Below, piece by piece: positions 7,877-13,534 of a DNA stretch of 37,587 nt. Below the pieces are notes generated by a model. That model ran no database searches. It saw nothing but the letters and a program-made list of their open reading frames with translations, and had not been told where the DNA came from. A program made the translations under genes and the position numbers. The first letter of the stretch is position 1. Each line of letters opens with the position of its first letter. The DNA comes from a virus: the IMG/VR virus record IMGVR_UViG_3300050120_000149, positions 1 through 37,587 of that record, one strand, 5' to 3'.

Positions 7877-7944
7877 CGCATCCAACCAATCCACCAAGCG
7901 GCATAGGCTATCCCAGCGAGTATCCAGGTCGTCCGCGCGGTCAT
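7873..7944 (-). CDS. Single-span membrane microprotein, 23 residues
   Basis: It encodes MTARTTWILAGIAYAAWWIG followed by WMR. Nearly the whole peptide is one Trp-rich hydrophobic helix. ATGA overlaps join it to both neighbours. It directly follows another single-span microprotein in a different frame, so the two may act as a membrane pair. Function is unknown. Confidence 0.5.
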   Translation of the reverse strand: MTARTTWILAGIAYAAWWIGWMR

Positions 7945-8042
7945 TTCGCGAGTATCCGGGTCAGCACGATTCCGACAGCACCCCAGAACGTCAGGATCGG
8001 CACGCCCCAAACGGCGGCGATCCGCCAATCGATGCGGTTCAC
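7941..8042 (-). CDS. Single-span membrane microprotein, 33 residues, GTG start
   Basis: It encodes MNRIDWRIAAVWGVPILTFW, then GAVGIVLTRILAK. A basic N-terminus, one long hydrophobic helix and a basic tail predict an inner-membrane peptide. The GTG start overlaps the upstream stop (GTGA) and its stop overlaps the following ATG. Function is unknown. Confidence 0.5.
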   Translation of the reverse strand: MNRIDWRIAAVWGVPILTFWGAVGIVLTRILAK

Positions 8043-8347
8043 GGAGCCACCTCGGCGAGCATCGCGCGCACGATATCATCAGCGTCCTGGAACTCAGCCT
8101 TCGTGTGGTACACATCGGTGATCTGAATCTGCAGCGCCTTAATCCGTTCCGGCGTCAACGCGACCATCGGCACCCCCGGAGGCGCGTACCATGCGCGCTC
8201 GACGAGTTCCACCGATGCGGACCCCAGCCAAATGTAATCGTCGACGCCGAAGCGGACGTAAAATATCGGAGGCTCGGCTTTTATCACGAGGCCGACTTTC
8301 TCGGTCACGGGATAGCGCACGCGGTCACCGACTTGAATCTCGCTCAT
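8039..8347 (-). CDS. Hypothetical protein with small beta-barrel-like N-terminus and TPER module
   Basis: A 102-residue product starting MSEIQVGDRVRYPVTEKVGL. The N-terminal half (VGDRVRY ... VIKAEPPIFYVRFG ... SVELVERA) has the rhythm of an SH3/KOW-like small beta barrel. The C-terminal half begins ALTPERIKALQIQITD and is helical. The TPxR start of that half recurs in the two flanking genes. The start at 8347 gives an ATGA overlap and is preferred to the longer Arg-rich frame up to 8422. Function is unknown. Confidence 0.6.
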   Translation of the reverse strand: MSEIQVGDRVRYPVTEKVGLVIKAEPPIFYVRFGVDDYIWLGSASVELVERAWYAPPGVPMVALTPERIKALQIQITDVYHTKAEFQDADDIVRAMLAEVAP

Positions 8348-8550
8348 AACTTGGCCCCGCGCGCTTCTTCGATCATGCCGAGCATCGTCGCCCGTGCTCG
8401 CGTCCAGGTAGGCACCGCGCAAGCGTGTTCAATCGCTTCCATCCGATCGGGCGTGATCGCCACCTCCCGAACCCGTTGCGCCATGATCGGCGTAGGCTGC
8501 GTGAGCGCGTCTCGCAGTTTGTCAGCTAAGAACAGTAATGACAGTTTCAT
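8344..8550 (-). CDS. Small helical protein with TPDR module
   Basis: A 68-residue product starting MKLSLLFLADKLRDALTQPT. Two helical halves are joined by VAITPDRMEAIEHACAVP, which parallels MTPDRIKHL in the Ead-like gene and LTPERIKAL next door. The start at 8550 creates the ATGA overlap; a longer version from 8571 would add MGTRTER only. It has no Cys pair or membrane segment. Function is unknown. Confidence 0.55.
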   Translation of the reverse strand: MKLSLLFLADKLRDALTQPTPIMAQRVREVAITPDRMEAIEHACAVPTWTRARATMLGMIEEARGAKL

Positions 8551-8786
8551 GCGCTCTGTTCGCGTGCCCATTTTGCTCCGGCGGAGAATTGAAATGCTGC
8601 ACGATTTGCAACGCCGAAGCCGCCTTTGCCGCCATTCTTAACGTCCGCATTAGCCATCTTCCGACCATACTCGGTGGCGGCTTCATTGATATGTTCATCG
8701 CTTAAAACCGGAACGGGTTTTGAGCAAATAGCACCGGCTTGAACGTGTACCGGGTCCTTGCAGTCAAACTCAACTAAAACGTCCAT
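8547..8786 (-). CDS. Hypothetical protein, 79 residues
   Basis: The product begins MDVLVEFDCKDPVHVQAGAI, with a beta-rich first third, then a helical part (SDEHINEAATEYGRKMANAD) and a Gly/Phe/Ala-rich end (FQFSAGAKWAREQSA). The last block resembles a helix often seen at the end of phage early proteins (F-x-x-G-A-K-W-A-R). It starts 1 base after the stop of the upstream micro-ORF. Function is unknown. Confidence 0.6.
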   Translation of the reverse strand: MDVLVEFDCKDPVHVQAGAICSKPVPVLSDEHINEAATEYGRKMANADVKNGGKGGFGVANRAAFQFSAGAKWAREQSA

Positions 8787-8787
8787 G

Positions 8788-8835
8788 TTATTTGCCTTTC
8801 AGAATATCAGTAAAGGAACATTTGCGTTCATTCAT
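8788..8835 (-). CDS. Micro-ORF, 15 residues
   Basis: It encodes MNERKCSFTDILKGK and TAA. The ATG overlaps the upstream TGA (ATGA) and the stop lies 1 base before the next ATG, so it exactly bridges two larger genes. No domain is visible. It may be a translational relay rather than a functional peptide. Confidence 0.35.
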   Translation of the reverse strand: MNERKCSFTDILKGK

Positions 8836-9194
8836 TTCTTTGCGCCACTCCATGCGCCGCGTTGCTTCTTCATCTCTGCGATTTCGTCTGGTGTCGCGGG
8901 ACGAATTTCGGTTAGGTGTTGAAACGTCTGCGAACTCCAACCAATCCATGTGACATAAACGCCAGACTGCACCTTGCCGTACTCGGGATGGTCGCCGTAG
9001 GTGCTTGTGACGATGCCGAAGTGCTTGCCCTCTTGCGGGTACGTTCCGGTATACTGCGACTTGAGCAGAATGATAACGTCGCCGGGCTCGTAGGTATGCG
9101 TCTTGGGTGCAGGCGGCTTCGGCGGCTCGACGTAGCCCTTGTGGATGATCGTGGCGCGGTCGGCGTGGCACGGGCAATCGCAAGCGCACGTCAT
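8832..9194 (-). CDS. Cys-rich N-terminus plus KOW/SH3-like hypothetical protein
   Basis: A 120-residue product starting MTCACDCPCHADRATIIHKG. The first ten residues hold four Cys and one His, enough for a metal site. After a Pro-rich linker (EPPKPPAPKTH) comes a beta-barrel-like segment (EPGDVIILLKSQYTG; KHFGIVTSTYG) and the end TPDEIAEMKKQRG. The upstream gene also ends in a C-x-C element and overlaps this start by 4 bases (ATGA). It may bind nucleic acid; the family is not recognised. Confidence 0.6.
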   Translation of the reverse strand: MTCACDCPCHADRATIIHKGYVEPPKPPAPKTHTYEPGDVIILLKSQYTGTYPQEGKHFGIVTSTYGDHPEYGKVQSGVYVTWIGWSSQTFQHLTEIRPATPDEIAEMKKQRGAWSGAKK

Positions 9195-9322
9195 TTGAAC
9201 GCCTTACACGGGCAGTCCTTAACGGTGCAAGGCCCCATGCCATTCGATGCGTAGTGATCTCGGCGCGGGTGACGGCACTCCGGGTTTAGGCATTCTTGCA
9301 TGACGACGGCGACGGCTAACAT
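9191..9322 (-). CDS. Mini zinc-binding protein, 43 residues
   Basis: The product begins MLAVAVVMQECLNPECRHPR and ends CTVKDCPCKAFK, with C-x4-C-x-H and C-x4-C-x-C clusters suited to zinc. The ATG at 9322 is chosen because AAGAG lies a few bases before it. An internal ATG at 9301 gives 36 residues and has no ribosome site. That ribosome site comes from a 12-base direct repeat of the upstream gene's 3' end. It is linked downstream by ATGA. Confidence 0.5.
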   Translation of the reverse strand: MLAVAVVMQECLNPECRHPRRDHYASNGMGPCTVKDCPCKAFK

Positions 9323-9339
9323 AACTCTTGAAATTCCAC

Positions 9340-9744
9340 TTATAGGACCTCTTGAAATTCATGGCCGAGCCCTTGATGGGCCCAGCGCGGATTCATGCAT
9401 TTCGTCGCTCCATCGTGCCATGCGACCATGCGTTGGCATACGGGTTCGCCCTTGTGATTGGCGACGTGCTGCGGAAGCGGTTCGTGCGTCATGTTGATGT
9501 CCGATGCTTGCGACCCGCACGAGCACTTGAAGAAGCCGTCTTTGCGCTGCACCGAATGCAACTCGGGCCAATACGATAGATACGGCTGCGGCTTTTCGGC
9601 CGGCACAACGATGCCGACGCGGACAGCGGCTTCGATGATTCGGTCCCACGAATGCGGCTGGCCGTCTTTGGTTTTCTTGACGGTCGATCGCACTTCATCA
9701 ATCAGCGCCTCGGCCTGCTCATCGGTTAGCTTGAACTCACTCAT
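9340..9744 (-). CDS. Hypothetical protein with shared IEAAVRxGIVVPA module and Cys sites
   Basis: A 134-residue product starting MSEFKLTDEQAEALIDEVRS. Residues ~25-45 carry WDRIIEAAVRVGIVVPAEKP, nearly the same as a module in the gene at 6822-7460. Next come FFKCSCGSQASD and, near the end, HDGATKCMNPRW, giving three Cys. The start at 9744 follows the upstream stop by 4 bases; a longer frame from 9795 is Ser/Cys-rich shadow. Function is unknown; module sharing suggests recombination among early genes. Confidence 0.6.
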   Translation of the reverse strand: MSEFKLTDEQAEALIDEVRSTVKKTKDGQPHSWDRIIEAAVRVGIVVPAEKPQPYLSYWPELHSVQRKDGFFKCSCGSQASDINMTHEPLPQHVANHKGEPVCQRMVAWHDGATKCMNPRWAHQGLGHEFQEVL

Positions 9745-9748
9745 ATTG

Positions 9749-9940
9749 TTAGCGGATACTCGGCAGCAGCGCGTGGACGAGGCCGAACACGACAACGATC
9801 ATAATGAAGGCTCCGAACGCCCAGCGCGCATTGAGTTCATCGCGCTTGTGCGGGTCCTCGCGGTAACCGCTCCGGCCTTTGACGAACATTCCTACGTCGG
9901 AGTAAATCGGGCGATCGTCTTGGTCAACTTCATAGCGCAT
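9749..9940 (-). CDS. Small membrane protein, C-terminal anchor
   Basis: A 63-residue product starting MRYEVDQDDRPIYSDVGMFV. The first ~40 residues are polar and charged; the last ~22 (FGAFIMIVVVFGLVHALLP) form one strong membrane helix ending SIR. This is a tail-anchored or single-span topology in the inner membrane. It starts in a TAATG overlap with the SSB-tail gene. Function is unknown. Confidence 0.6.
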   Translation of the reverse strand: MRYEVDQDDRPIYSDVGMFVKGRSGYREDPHKRDELNARWAFGAFIMIVVVFGLVHALLPSIR

Positions 9941-10464
9941 TAGAACGGAATCGAATCGAGATCATCGTCGTCCAGCCCCAGCTTCGCGGCTGCGGTCTTG
10001 GGCGCAGCGACCGGAGCGGGACGAGCGGCAGCAGGTTTCGCCTTCGGCGCAAACGTGCCGACGACGTTGCAGAACGTCTTGTCGTCTTTCTCGACGTTGG
10101 CGACCTGAACGCGCAGGGCTTTGCCAACCAGTTGCTCGGTCGTCACGTTGCGCTGCGCCTTGTCGCCGCACTTGATCCCGGTCGTGGCCTGGATGAGGTT
10201 GGCGAGCGCGGCGTAGGTGCCGGCCGTTGCGCCGTAGCTAATGGCGAACAGGCGGGACAGTTCGACCGGTCCGCCGTCATCGCCGATTTGGTCGTCGAGC
10301 GCGAAGCGGATGCGGATGCGGTTCTTGCCCCACTTGTCCGTCTCGGGTATGCGGGGGTCCGTCTTGTCCATGACGATCTCAGCCGAGGTGATCTCGGCCT
10401 CGTAAATGTCATCCGGCACGGCGGCGTAGGATGATTGAGCAGCGTACTGTCCGATTGCAGGCAT
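9940..10464 (-). CDS. Phage ssDNA-binding-type protein with SSB-like acidic tip
   Basis: A 174-residue product. The body (DDIYEAEITSAEIVMDKTDP; KNRIRIRFALDDQ) resembles phage DUF669/OB-type recombination proteins. The end is the telling part: an Ala/Pro/Lys-rich linker (~residues 140-160) followed by LGLDDDDLDSIPF. Acidic residues ending in I-P-F are the bacterial SSB C-terminal peptide that recruits host repair and replication proteins. It sits next to a Cas4/RecB-like nuclease, so a recombination or replication unit is likely. ssDNA binding itself is inferred. Confidence 0.65.
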   Translation of the reverse strand: MPAIGQYAAQSSYAAVPDDIYEAEITSAEIVMDKTDPRIPETDKWGKNRIRIRFALDDQIGDDGGPVELSRLFAISYGATAGTYAALANLIQATTGIKCGDKAQRNVTTEQLVGKALRVQVANVEKDDKTFCNVVGTFAPKAKPAAARPAPVAAPKTAAAKLGLDDDDLDSIPF

Positions 10465-10467
10465 GTC

Positions 10468-11238
10468 TTAGCTCGCTTTCTTTCCCATAGGATTTAGTTT
10501 TTGGTTCAGATTGCAAACCGCGTCGCAGTACGCCTTGCAGCGCCACACTTCGCGGTTACCATCTTGAGGGTCGATCGGGGGAGCCGGTTCGGGGGCTTCG
10601 GTCGCAGCGGCCACGCGGCGGATGCGCTCGGCGGCAATGTCTACCCGGTCGCGCCAGGAACGCTTGCCAGGGCCGTCGTTGAGGTCCGGCACGTCATCGA
10701 GGTGGAACCAATGCGCCTTCTGCTGGAGAATGTTCCCGCCGAACCCAATGCAGATCACCAGTTCGCAGAACACCTCACAGCCGAGCGCCATCGCGTAGGA
10801 CGCGGACTTGAGCGCGTGCCCGTACTTCCAGTCGGCAAACTTCGAGGCCGTCGTGGTCGGATCAATGCAGGCCACGACTTCGCCCGAGGCTTTGTCCGTA
10901 AGCAAGAAGTCCGGATGCCCGGAAATGCCGTCTAGAAACGTCTGTGGCGCACGGGAGACGGCGTAGGGGTATTCTGACCCCTGAGCCGTCACAAAGTCGC
11001 TCAGAGCCATCCAGACGCGTTCTTCGTAGGCATGGCCGCGCTCGAACGCGCTGAACGTGCCCATGGTGCGCGGGATGGTCGGCTCGCCGGCAAGGCGTTG
11101 GTGCAGCGCGAAGTCGCACGAATGGAGGTCGGAGGCCGAGAGCTTGCGCGGGTTGCGGCCATCTTCTTCGCTATCGCCGAGCACGATGGAAACGTGATGC
11201 TCCCAGACTGCATCGAGGTCAATCAGAGGCGTGGTCAT
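10468..11238 (-). CDS. Cas4/RecB-like nuclease with probable Fe-S cluster
   Basis: A 256-residue product. Visible in order: Cys41 (LHSCDFALHQ), an H-motif region RGHAYEERV (~69), GHPDFLL with Asp110, VVACIDPTTT with Asp126, a motif-IV-like HALKSASYAMAL, and a C-terminal cluster CKAYCDAVC (Cys234, 238, 242). One N-terminal plus three C-terminal Cys is the 4Fe-4S layout of Cas4/AddB nucleases. The usual E-x-K is replaced by D-P-T, so activity may be altered. The start at 11238 overlaps the upstream TGA by 4 bases. Recombination with the SSB-tail protein is the likely setting. Confidence 0.7.
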   Translation of the reverse strand: MTTPLIDLDAVWEHHVSIVLGDSEEDGRNPRKLSASDLHSCDFALHQRLAGEPTIPRTMGTFSAFERGHAYEERVWMALSDFVTAQGSEYPYAVSRAPQTFLDGISGHPDFLLTDKASGEVVACIDPTTTASKFADWKYGHALKSASYAMALGCEVFCELVICIGFGGNILQQKAHWFHLDDVPDLNDGPGKRSWRDRVDIAAERIRRVAAATEAPEPAPPIDPQDGNREVWRCKAYCDAVCNLNQKLNPMGKKAS

Positions 11239-11399
11239 TCGCGCACTCCATCTTCTTCGCGGTACTCGTCGCAGACGCAATCGGCATGACCCATGCAGAA
11301 GCCGAGAAACGTCCGGTTGCTCGGGCTGTAGCTGAGATGTCCAGAGTTGCTATGCTCGTGGTCGGTCTTATCGTGGCCGCATTTGCACGGATCGTTCAT
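11235..11399 (-). CDS. Cys/His-rich zinc miniprotein, 54 residues
   Basis: The product starts MNDPCKCGHDKTDHEHSNSG and continues FLGFCMGHADCVCDEY. The order C-x-C-G-H-x5-H-x-H ... C-x-x-x-x-x-C-x-C matches a small zinc-binding phage protein type seen in many tailed phages. ATGA overlaps link it to both neighbours. It may be a regulator or host-binding factor; the precise function is unknown. Confidence 0.65.
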   Translation of the reverse strand: MNDPCKCGHDKTDHEHSNSGHLSYSPSNRTFLGFCMGHADCVCDEYREEDGVRE

Positions 11400-11716
11400 G
11401 CTTGCGCTTCGATCTCTGCAAGGCGCTTCGCAAGCTTCATGCGATACATCCCAACCTCGTTATTGAAGTCTGTGACCATCTCGTTCAGGTCGCGTTCGGC
11501 TTCGGCCAGCTCGAACACGGAGAGATCGTGCCATTGCACCGAGGTGCGGCCAGTCCGTGAGTAGCTGGGCATATCCCAGGTTCCCGGACGGAACGTGAAG
11601 GCTTCGGGGGTGCGCTCGGGGACCTCGAAGGGATCGACTTGGTGGCGGCATCTCCCAAAACCAGCAGCGATGCACTCGTCATCGTGTTCGAGGGCGATTT
11701 CCGAAAAGTGCGACAT
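11396..11716 (-). CDS. Hypothetical early protein, 106 residues
   Basis: The product starts MSHFSEIALEHDDECIAAGF and continues GRCRHQVDPFEVPERT. It has a C-terminal helix of heptad character (SVFELAEAERDLNEMVTDF; RMKLAKRLAEIEAQA). The start is at the 1-base TAATG overlap with the RHH gene. The longer frame up to 11902 would cover the repressor in another frame and is rejected. Function is unknown; a coiled-coil partner protein is plausible. Confidence 0.6.
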   Translation of the reverse strand: MSHFSEIALEHDDECIAAGFGRCRHQVDPFEVPERTPEAFTFRPGTWDMPSYSRTGRTSVQWHDLSVFELAEAERDLNEMVTDFNNEVGMYRMKLAKRLAEIEAQA

Positions 11717-11874
11717 TATGCTTCTTTCTTGCCCGTAGGCGTCCAACGTGTTGCAGCTTGCGACATGACGCGCACGACGATCTCGGAGATGCTCCGATCT
11801 TCCAATGCCGCCCGGTCTTTGAACTTGTCTTTGAGCGGTTGCGGCAGGCGAATCGTTAGGTTGGCGTCTTGCAT
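11716..11874 (-). CDS. Ribbon-helix-helix (Arc/CopG-type) repressor
   Basis: A 52-residue protein: MQDANLTIRLPQPLKDKFKD, then RAALEDRSISEIVVRVMSQA. The strand NLTIRLP, helix 1 and the S-I-S-E-I-V turn into helix 2 are the RHH fold of Arc/CopG/MetJ repressors, which dimerise and put the strand in the DNA major groove. It is the first gene of the minus operon and divergent from the plus early unit. A promoter with TTGACG and TAAGAT lies so close (6 bases between -10 and ATG) that the mRNA should be leaderless. Likely role: autoregulated early repressor. Confidence 0.85.
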   Translation of the reverse strand: MQDANLTIRLPQPLKDKFKDRAALEDRSISEIVVRVMSQAATRWTPTGKKEA

Positions 11875-11926
11875 GAATATATCTTAGTGCATTGTCTTGC
11901 AATCCGTCAAGGGGTGTGAGACAATG
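11875..11926. promoter_or_regulatory. Divergent control region: RHH promoter and inverted-repeat operator
   Basis: Minus-strand promoter: -35 TTGACG (plus 11905-11910), 18-base spacer, -10 TAAGAT (plus 11881-11886), then 6 bases to the repressor ATG. A perfect inverted repeat CATTGTCT (11890-11897) and AGACAATG (11919-11926) brackets the -35. One arm lies in the spacer, the other upstream and over the plus-strand start at 11924. The word GGTGTGAGACAATG (11913-11926) recurs inverted at 14422-14435. The operator role is inferred. Confidence 0.65.
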
Positions 11927-12196
11927 TATTCAGAAAGCGAGGCCAAGGCCATGAACAACACGATCAACCTCTACATCACGGACAAGACGGGCAAGAAGTT
12001 TTGGAACACGAGCTGCGGCGCGGGCTACTCGTCCGGCGAACGCCACAATCTCAAACAGCACCTCGCCCGTATCAAAGAGGGCCACAAGGCGTACGCGAAG
12101 TGCGGCGTTGATCGTGAGACGGCTCGCCTGGTTGAGCCCGCCGACGAATTGGACATGTCGCCCGAAGCCATGATGAAGTGGTTGGCGGAGGCGTGA
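11924..12196 (+). CDS. Early hypothetical protein, operator-proximal
   Basis: A 90-residue product starting MYSESEAKAMNNTINLYITD and ending SPEAMMKWLAEA. A beta-strand region (TINLYITDKTGKKFWNTSC) is followed by basic helices (HNLKQHLARIKEGHKAY). The ATG at 11924 is inside the operator arm; an internal ATG at 11951 (MNNTINLY) follows GAGG and would give 81 residues, so the start is uncertain. First gene of the plus early unit. Function is unknown; the two Cys are far apart. Confidence 0.6.
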   Translation: MYSESEAKAMNNTINLYITDKTGKKFWNTSCGAGYSSGERHNLKQHLARIKEGHKAYAKCGVDRETARLVEPADELDMSPEAMMKWLAEA

Positions 12197-12552
12197 GCAC
12201 CCGCCAAACGGGCAACCGCCATGAAAACTCCGTGATGGAGATGGCAGAGAAACTGGGTTACGCTTGTTTTGCATCTCGCGGCTCCCGGGGGGCTGCTGAC
12301 GTTCTTTGTTTCGAGATGCATGGAAACGATATTGCTCGGGACGGCTTGGTGCCGCTAGTGATCCAAGTCGGAACTGCTAACAAGGCCATTGCCCGGACGC
12401 TTATTGAGGTAGCGCAAGCGCCTCGCCCGATCGGTTCTTTGCCAATCGTGGCTCGCCGGCACAAGCACAAGACCTCGAAGCGAATCTCCTGGACCTGGCA
12501 TACGGAAGCCGGGAAGTTCGACTCACTCGCTGCTGCCTTGGAGGGCAAATGA
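12193..12552 (+). CDS. Holliday-junction-resolvase-like (PD-(D/E)XK fold) protein
   Basis: A 119-residue product with a GTG start inside GTGA. The pattern TGNRHENSVMEMAEKLGYAC, ASRGSRGAADVL, then LVIQVGT matches archaeal Hjc/phage resolvase-like nucleases: Glu11, the S-R-G-x-x-D loop with Asp36, then a strand that normally ends E/Q-V-K. Here it reads Q58-V-G60, so the catalytic Lys is missing or displaced. A DNA-junction nuclease or a structural relative without activity are both possible. It lies in the early unit with zinc-ribbon proteins. Confidence 0.6.
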   Translation: MSTRQTGNRHENSVMEMAEKLGYACFASRGSRGAADVLCFEMHGNDIARDGLVPLVIQVGTANKAIARTLIEVAQAPRPIGSLPIVARRHKHKTSKRISWTWHTEAGKFDSLAAALEGK

Positions 12553-12746
12553 TGGAACCAAAGCTAGAAGTGATTCCGGCCTACGGATCAACGAACGCAT
12601 GTGAGTTTACCAAAGATGGAATCTGCATAGGCCACCGGACGCACATCTCAGAGCATTCGATGATTGGCACCTCGCAGACCATGACTCGTGAAGAGGCCAA
12701 GAGACGTTTCCCCGAGTTGGCCGCAAGGATTGACGCGCTGCCCTAA
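12549..12746 (+). CDS. Hypothetical early protein, 65 residues
   Basis: The product starts MMEPKLEVIPAYGSTNACEF and ends RRFPELAARIDALP. The first half is polar with two Cys and two His (KDGICIGHRTH), the second half helical. The ATG overlaps the previous stop (ATGATG). It is followed by a structured non-coding leader. Function is unknown. Confidence 0.5.
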   Translation: MMEPKLEVIPAYGSTNACEFTKDGICIGHRTHISEHSMIGTSQTMTREEAKRRFPELAARIDALP

Positions 12747-12763
12747 TGGGGAGTAGACTGTCT

Positions 12764-12856
12764 GTGGACGACGGGGGGCACCCCGCCATCCGGTACTGTA
12801 GCGGCTCTGGCCGCGATAGCTACAGGTCGCACCAAGAGCCGCGCAGAGTCGTCCAC
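12764..12856 (+). ncRNA. Structured leader RNA with pseudoknot potential
   Basis: No convincing ORF lies between 12747 and 12900. A 9-bp closing stem GTGGACGAC (12764-12772) / GTCGTCCAC (12848-12856) encloses a GGGG/CCCC hairpin (12773-12784). It also encloses two crossing helices: CTGTA (12796-12800) with TACAG (12821-12825), and GCGGCTCT (12801-12808) with AGAGCCGC (12835-12842). These form an H-type pseudoknot or two exclusive folds. A third option, GCGG (12801-12804) with CCGC (12811-12814), competes. A terminator-like hairpin follows at once. A cis-regulatory leader or small RNA is inferred. Confidence 0.6.
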
Positions 12857-12864
12857 CCATTTGG

Positions 12865-12900
12865 ACCCCTGTTCGGTAACACCGAATGGGGGTTTCTCTT
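12865..12900 (+). terminator. Terminator/attenuator hairpin abutting the next start codon
   Basis: TTCGGT (12872-12877) and ACCGAA (12881-12886) pair with loop AAC, extended by CCCC (12866-12869) with GGGG (12888-12891) around a small internal loop. The U-rich TTTCTCTT ends right before the ATG at 12901. The 3' arm also holds the only SD-like G-run for that gene, so the hairpin could both terminate transcription and hide the ribosome site. Confidence 0.6.
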
Positions 12901-13056
12901 ATGCACTTACGTCCTCAAGATGTTCTCAGTCTTACGGTCAACGTGGCCTGTAAGTTCTGTCCTTGGGTCGGCGTCTATCCCGTTGGCGAGCACGAAGAGG
13001 CTGCCAAAGACGGGGCAAAGCACATCTTCAGCGCGCACCCAGAATTGGCGAAGTGA
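12901..13056 (+). CDS. C2H2-like zinc miniprotein under leader control
   Basis: A 51-residue product: MHLRPQDVLSLTVNVACKFC, then PWVGVYPVGEHEEAAKDGAK, HIFSAHPELAK. C-x2-C is followed by His residues at suitable spacing for a classical zinc finger (C-K-F-C ... H-I-F-S-A-H). It begins immediately after a terminator-like hairpin and has no obvious promoter of its own, so it should depend on readthrough or release of the hairpin. The stop overlaps the next GTG start (GTGA). Confidence 0.6.
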   Translation: MHLRPQDVLSLTVNVACKFCPWVGVYPVGEHEEAAKDGAKHIFSAHPELAK

Positions 13057-13400
13057 GCGGTAACGCCAAGCTCGGCGCGGACGTTACGTCCTTCTTCGCC
13101 GGAGTCGTCAAACTCGGAGCGCTTGCCCGTGCCCAAGGCCATTTCGACGCGGAGGGCGACCCGATCTGGTCTATCCCGATCTGGGAGGCGTTCTGCCGTG
13201 GTGCTCGTGCCTACAAGCACGCAGGTTCGTTCTACGGCCCGGGGCTCGTCAATACGGTCCATGAGGTCGAGGAGATGATCGCGGACCAATACGACGCTGC
13301 GTCCATTCATGCGGTGCTTAAGGGCTTTGAGTACGAACGTGAGGCCAAGAACCGCCGGCGCGATCCGCACCAGATTCATTACGCGGAGCTTGGCTCTTGA
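13053..13400 (+). CDS. Hypothetical phage protein (DUF5664-like appearance)
   Basis: A 115-residue product starting MSGNAKLGADVTSFFAGVVK at a GTG in a GTGA overlap. Helical, with PIWSIPIWEAFCRGARAYKH, GLVNTVHEVEEMIADQYDAA and a basic end YEREAKNRRRDPHQ. The alternation of acidic helices with a D-x-x-D-like pattern recalls small dATP/dGTP-pyrophosphohydrolase-like phage proteins, but I cannot confirm this. It is coupled to the next gene through TTGA. Confidence 0.55.
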   Translation: MSGNAKLGADVTSFFAGVVKLGALARAQGHFDAEGDPIWSIPIWEAFCRGARAYKHAGSFYGPGLVNTVHEVEEMIADQYDAASIHAVLKGFEYEREAKNRRRDPHQIHYAELGS

Positions 13401-13534
13401 TTCTTCACACGAAACGAACAGCTCGGAGGCGTTGTCCTCAATGCGGCTCGTGGCTCGTGACGGATGGCGCGGGCCTCAAATGCCCGCAGTCCGGTTGCTC
13501 GTATCGTCGGGGGCCAAAGCCTATCGCGAAGTAA
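13397..13534 (+). CDS. Zinc-ribbon miniprotein, TTG start
   Basis: A 45-residue product starting MILHTKRTARRRCPQCGSWL and continuing LKCPQSGCSYRRG. CPxCG ... C-P-x-x-G-C is a typical treble-clef/zinc-ribbon pair. The TTG start overlaps the previous stop (TTGA). The same frame stays open for another 70 codons after its TAA. Probable nucleic-acid binding; the specific role is unknown. Confidence 0.6.
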   Translation: MILHTKRTARRRCPQCGSWLVTDGAGLKCPQSGCSYRRGPKPIAK

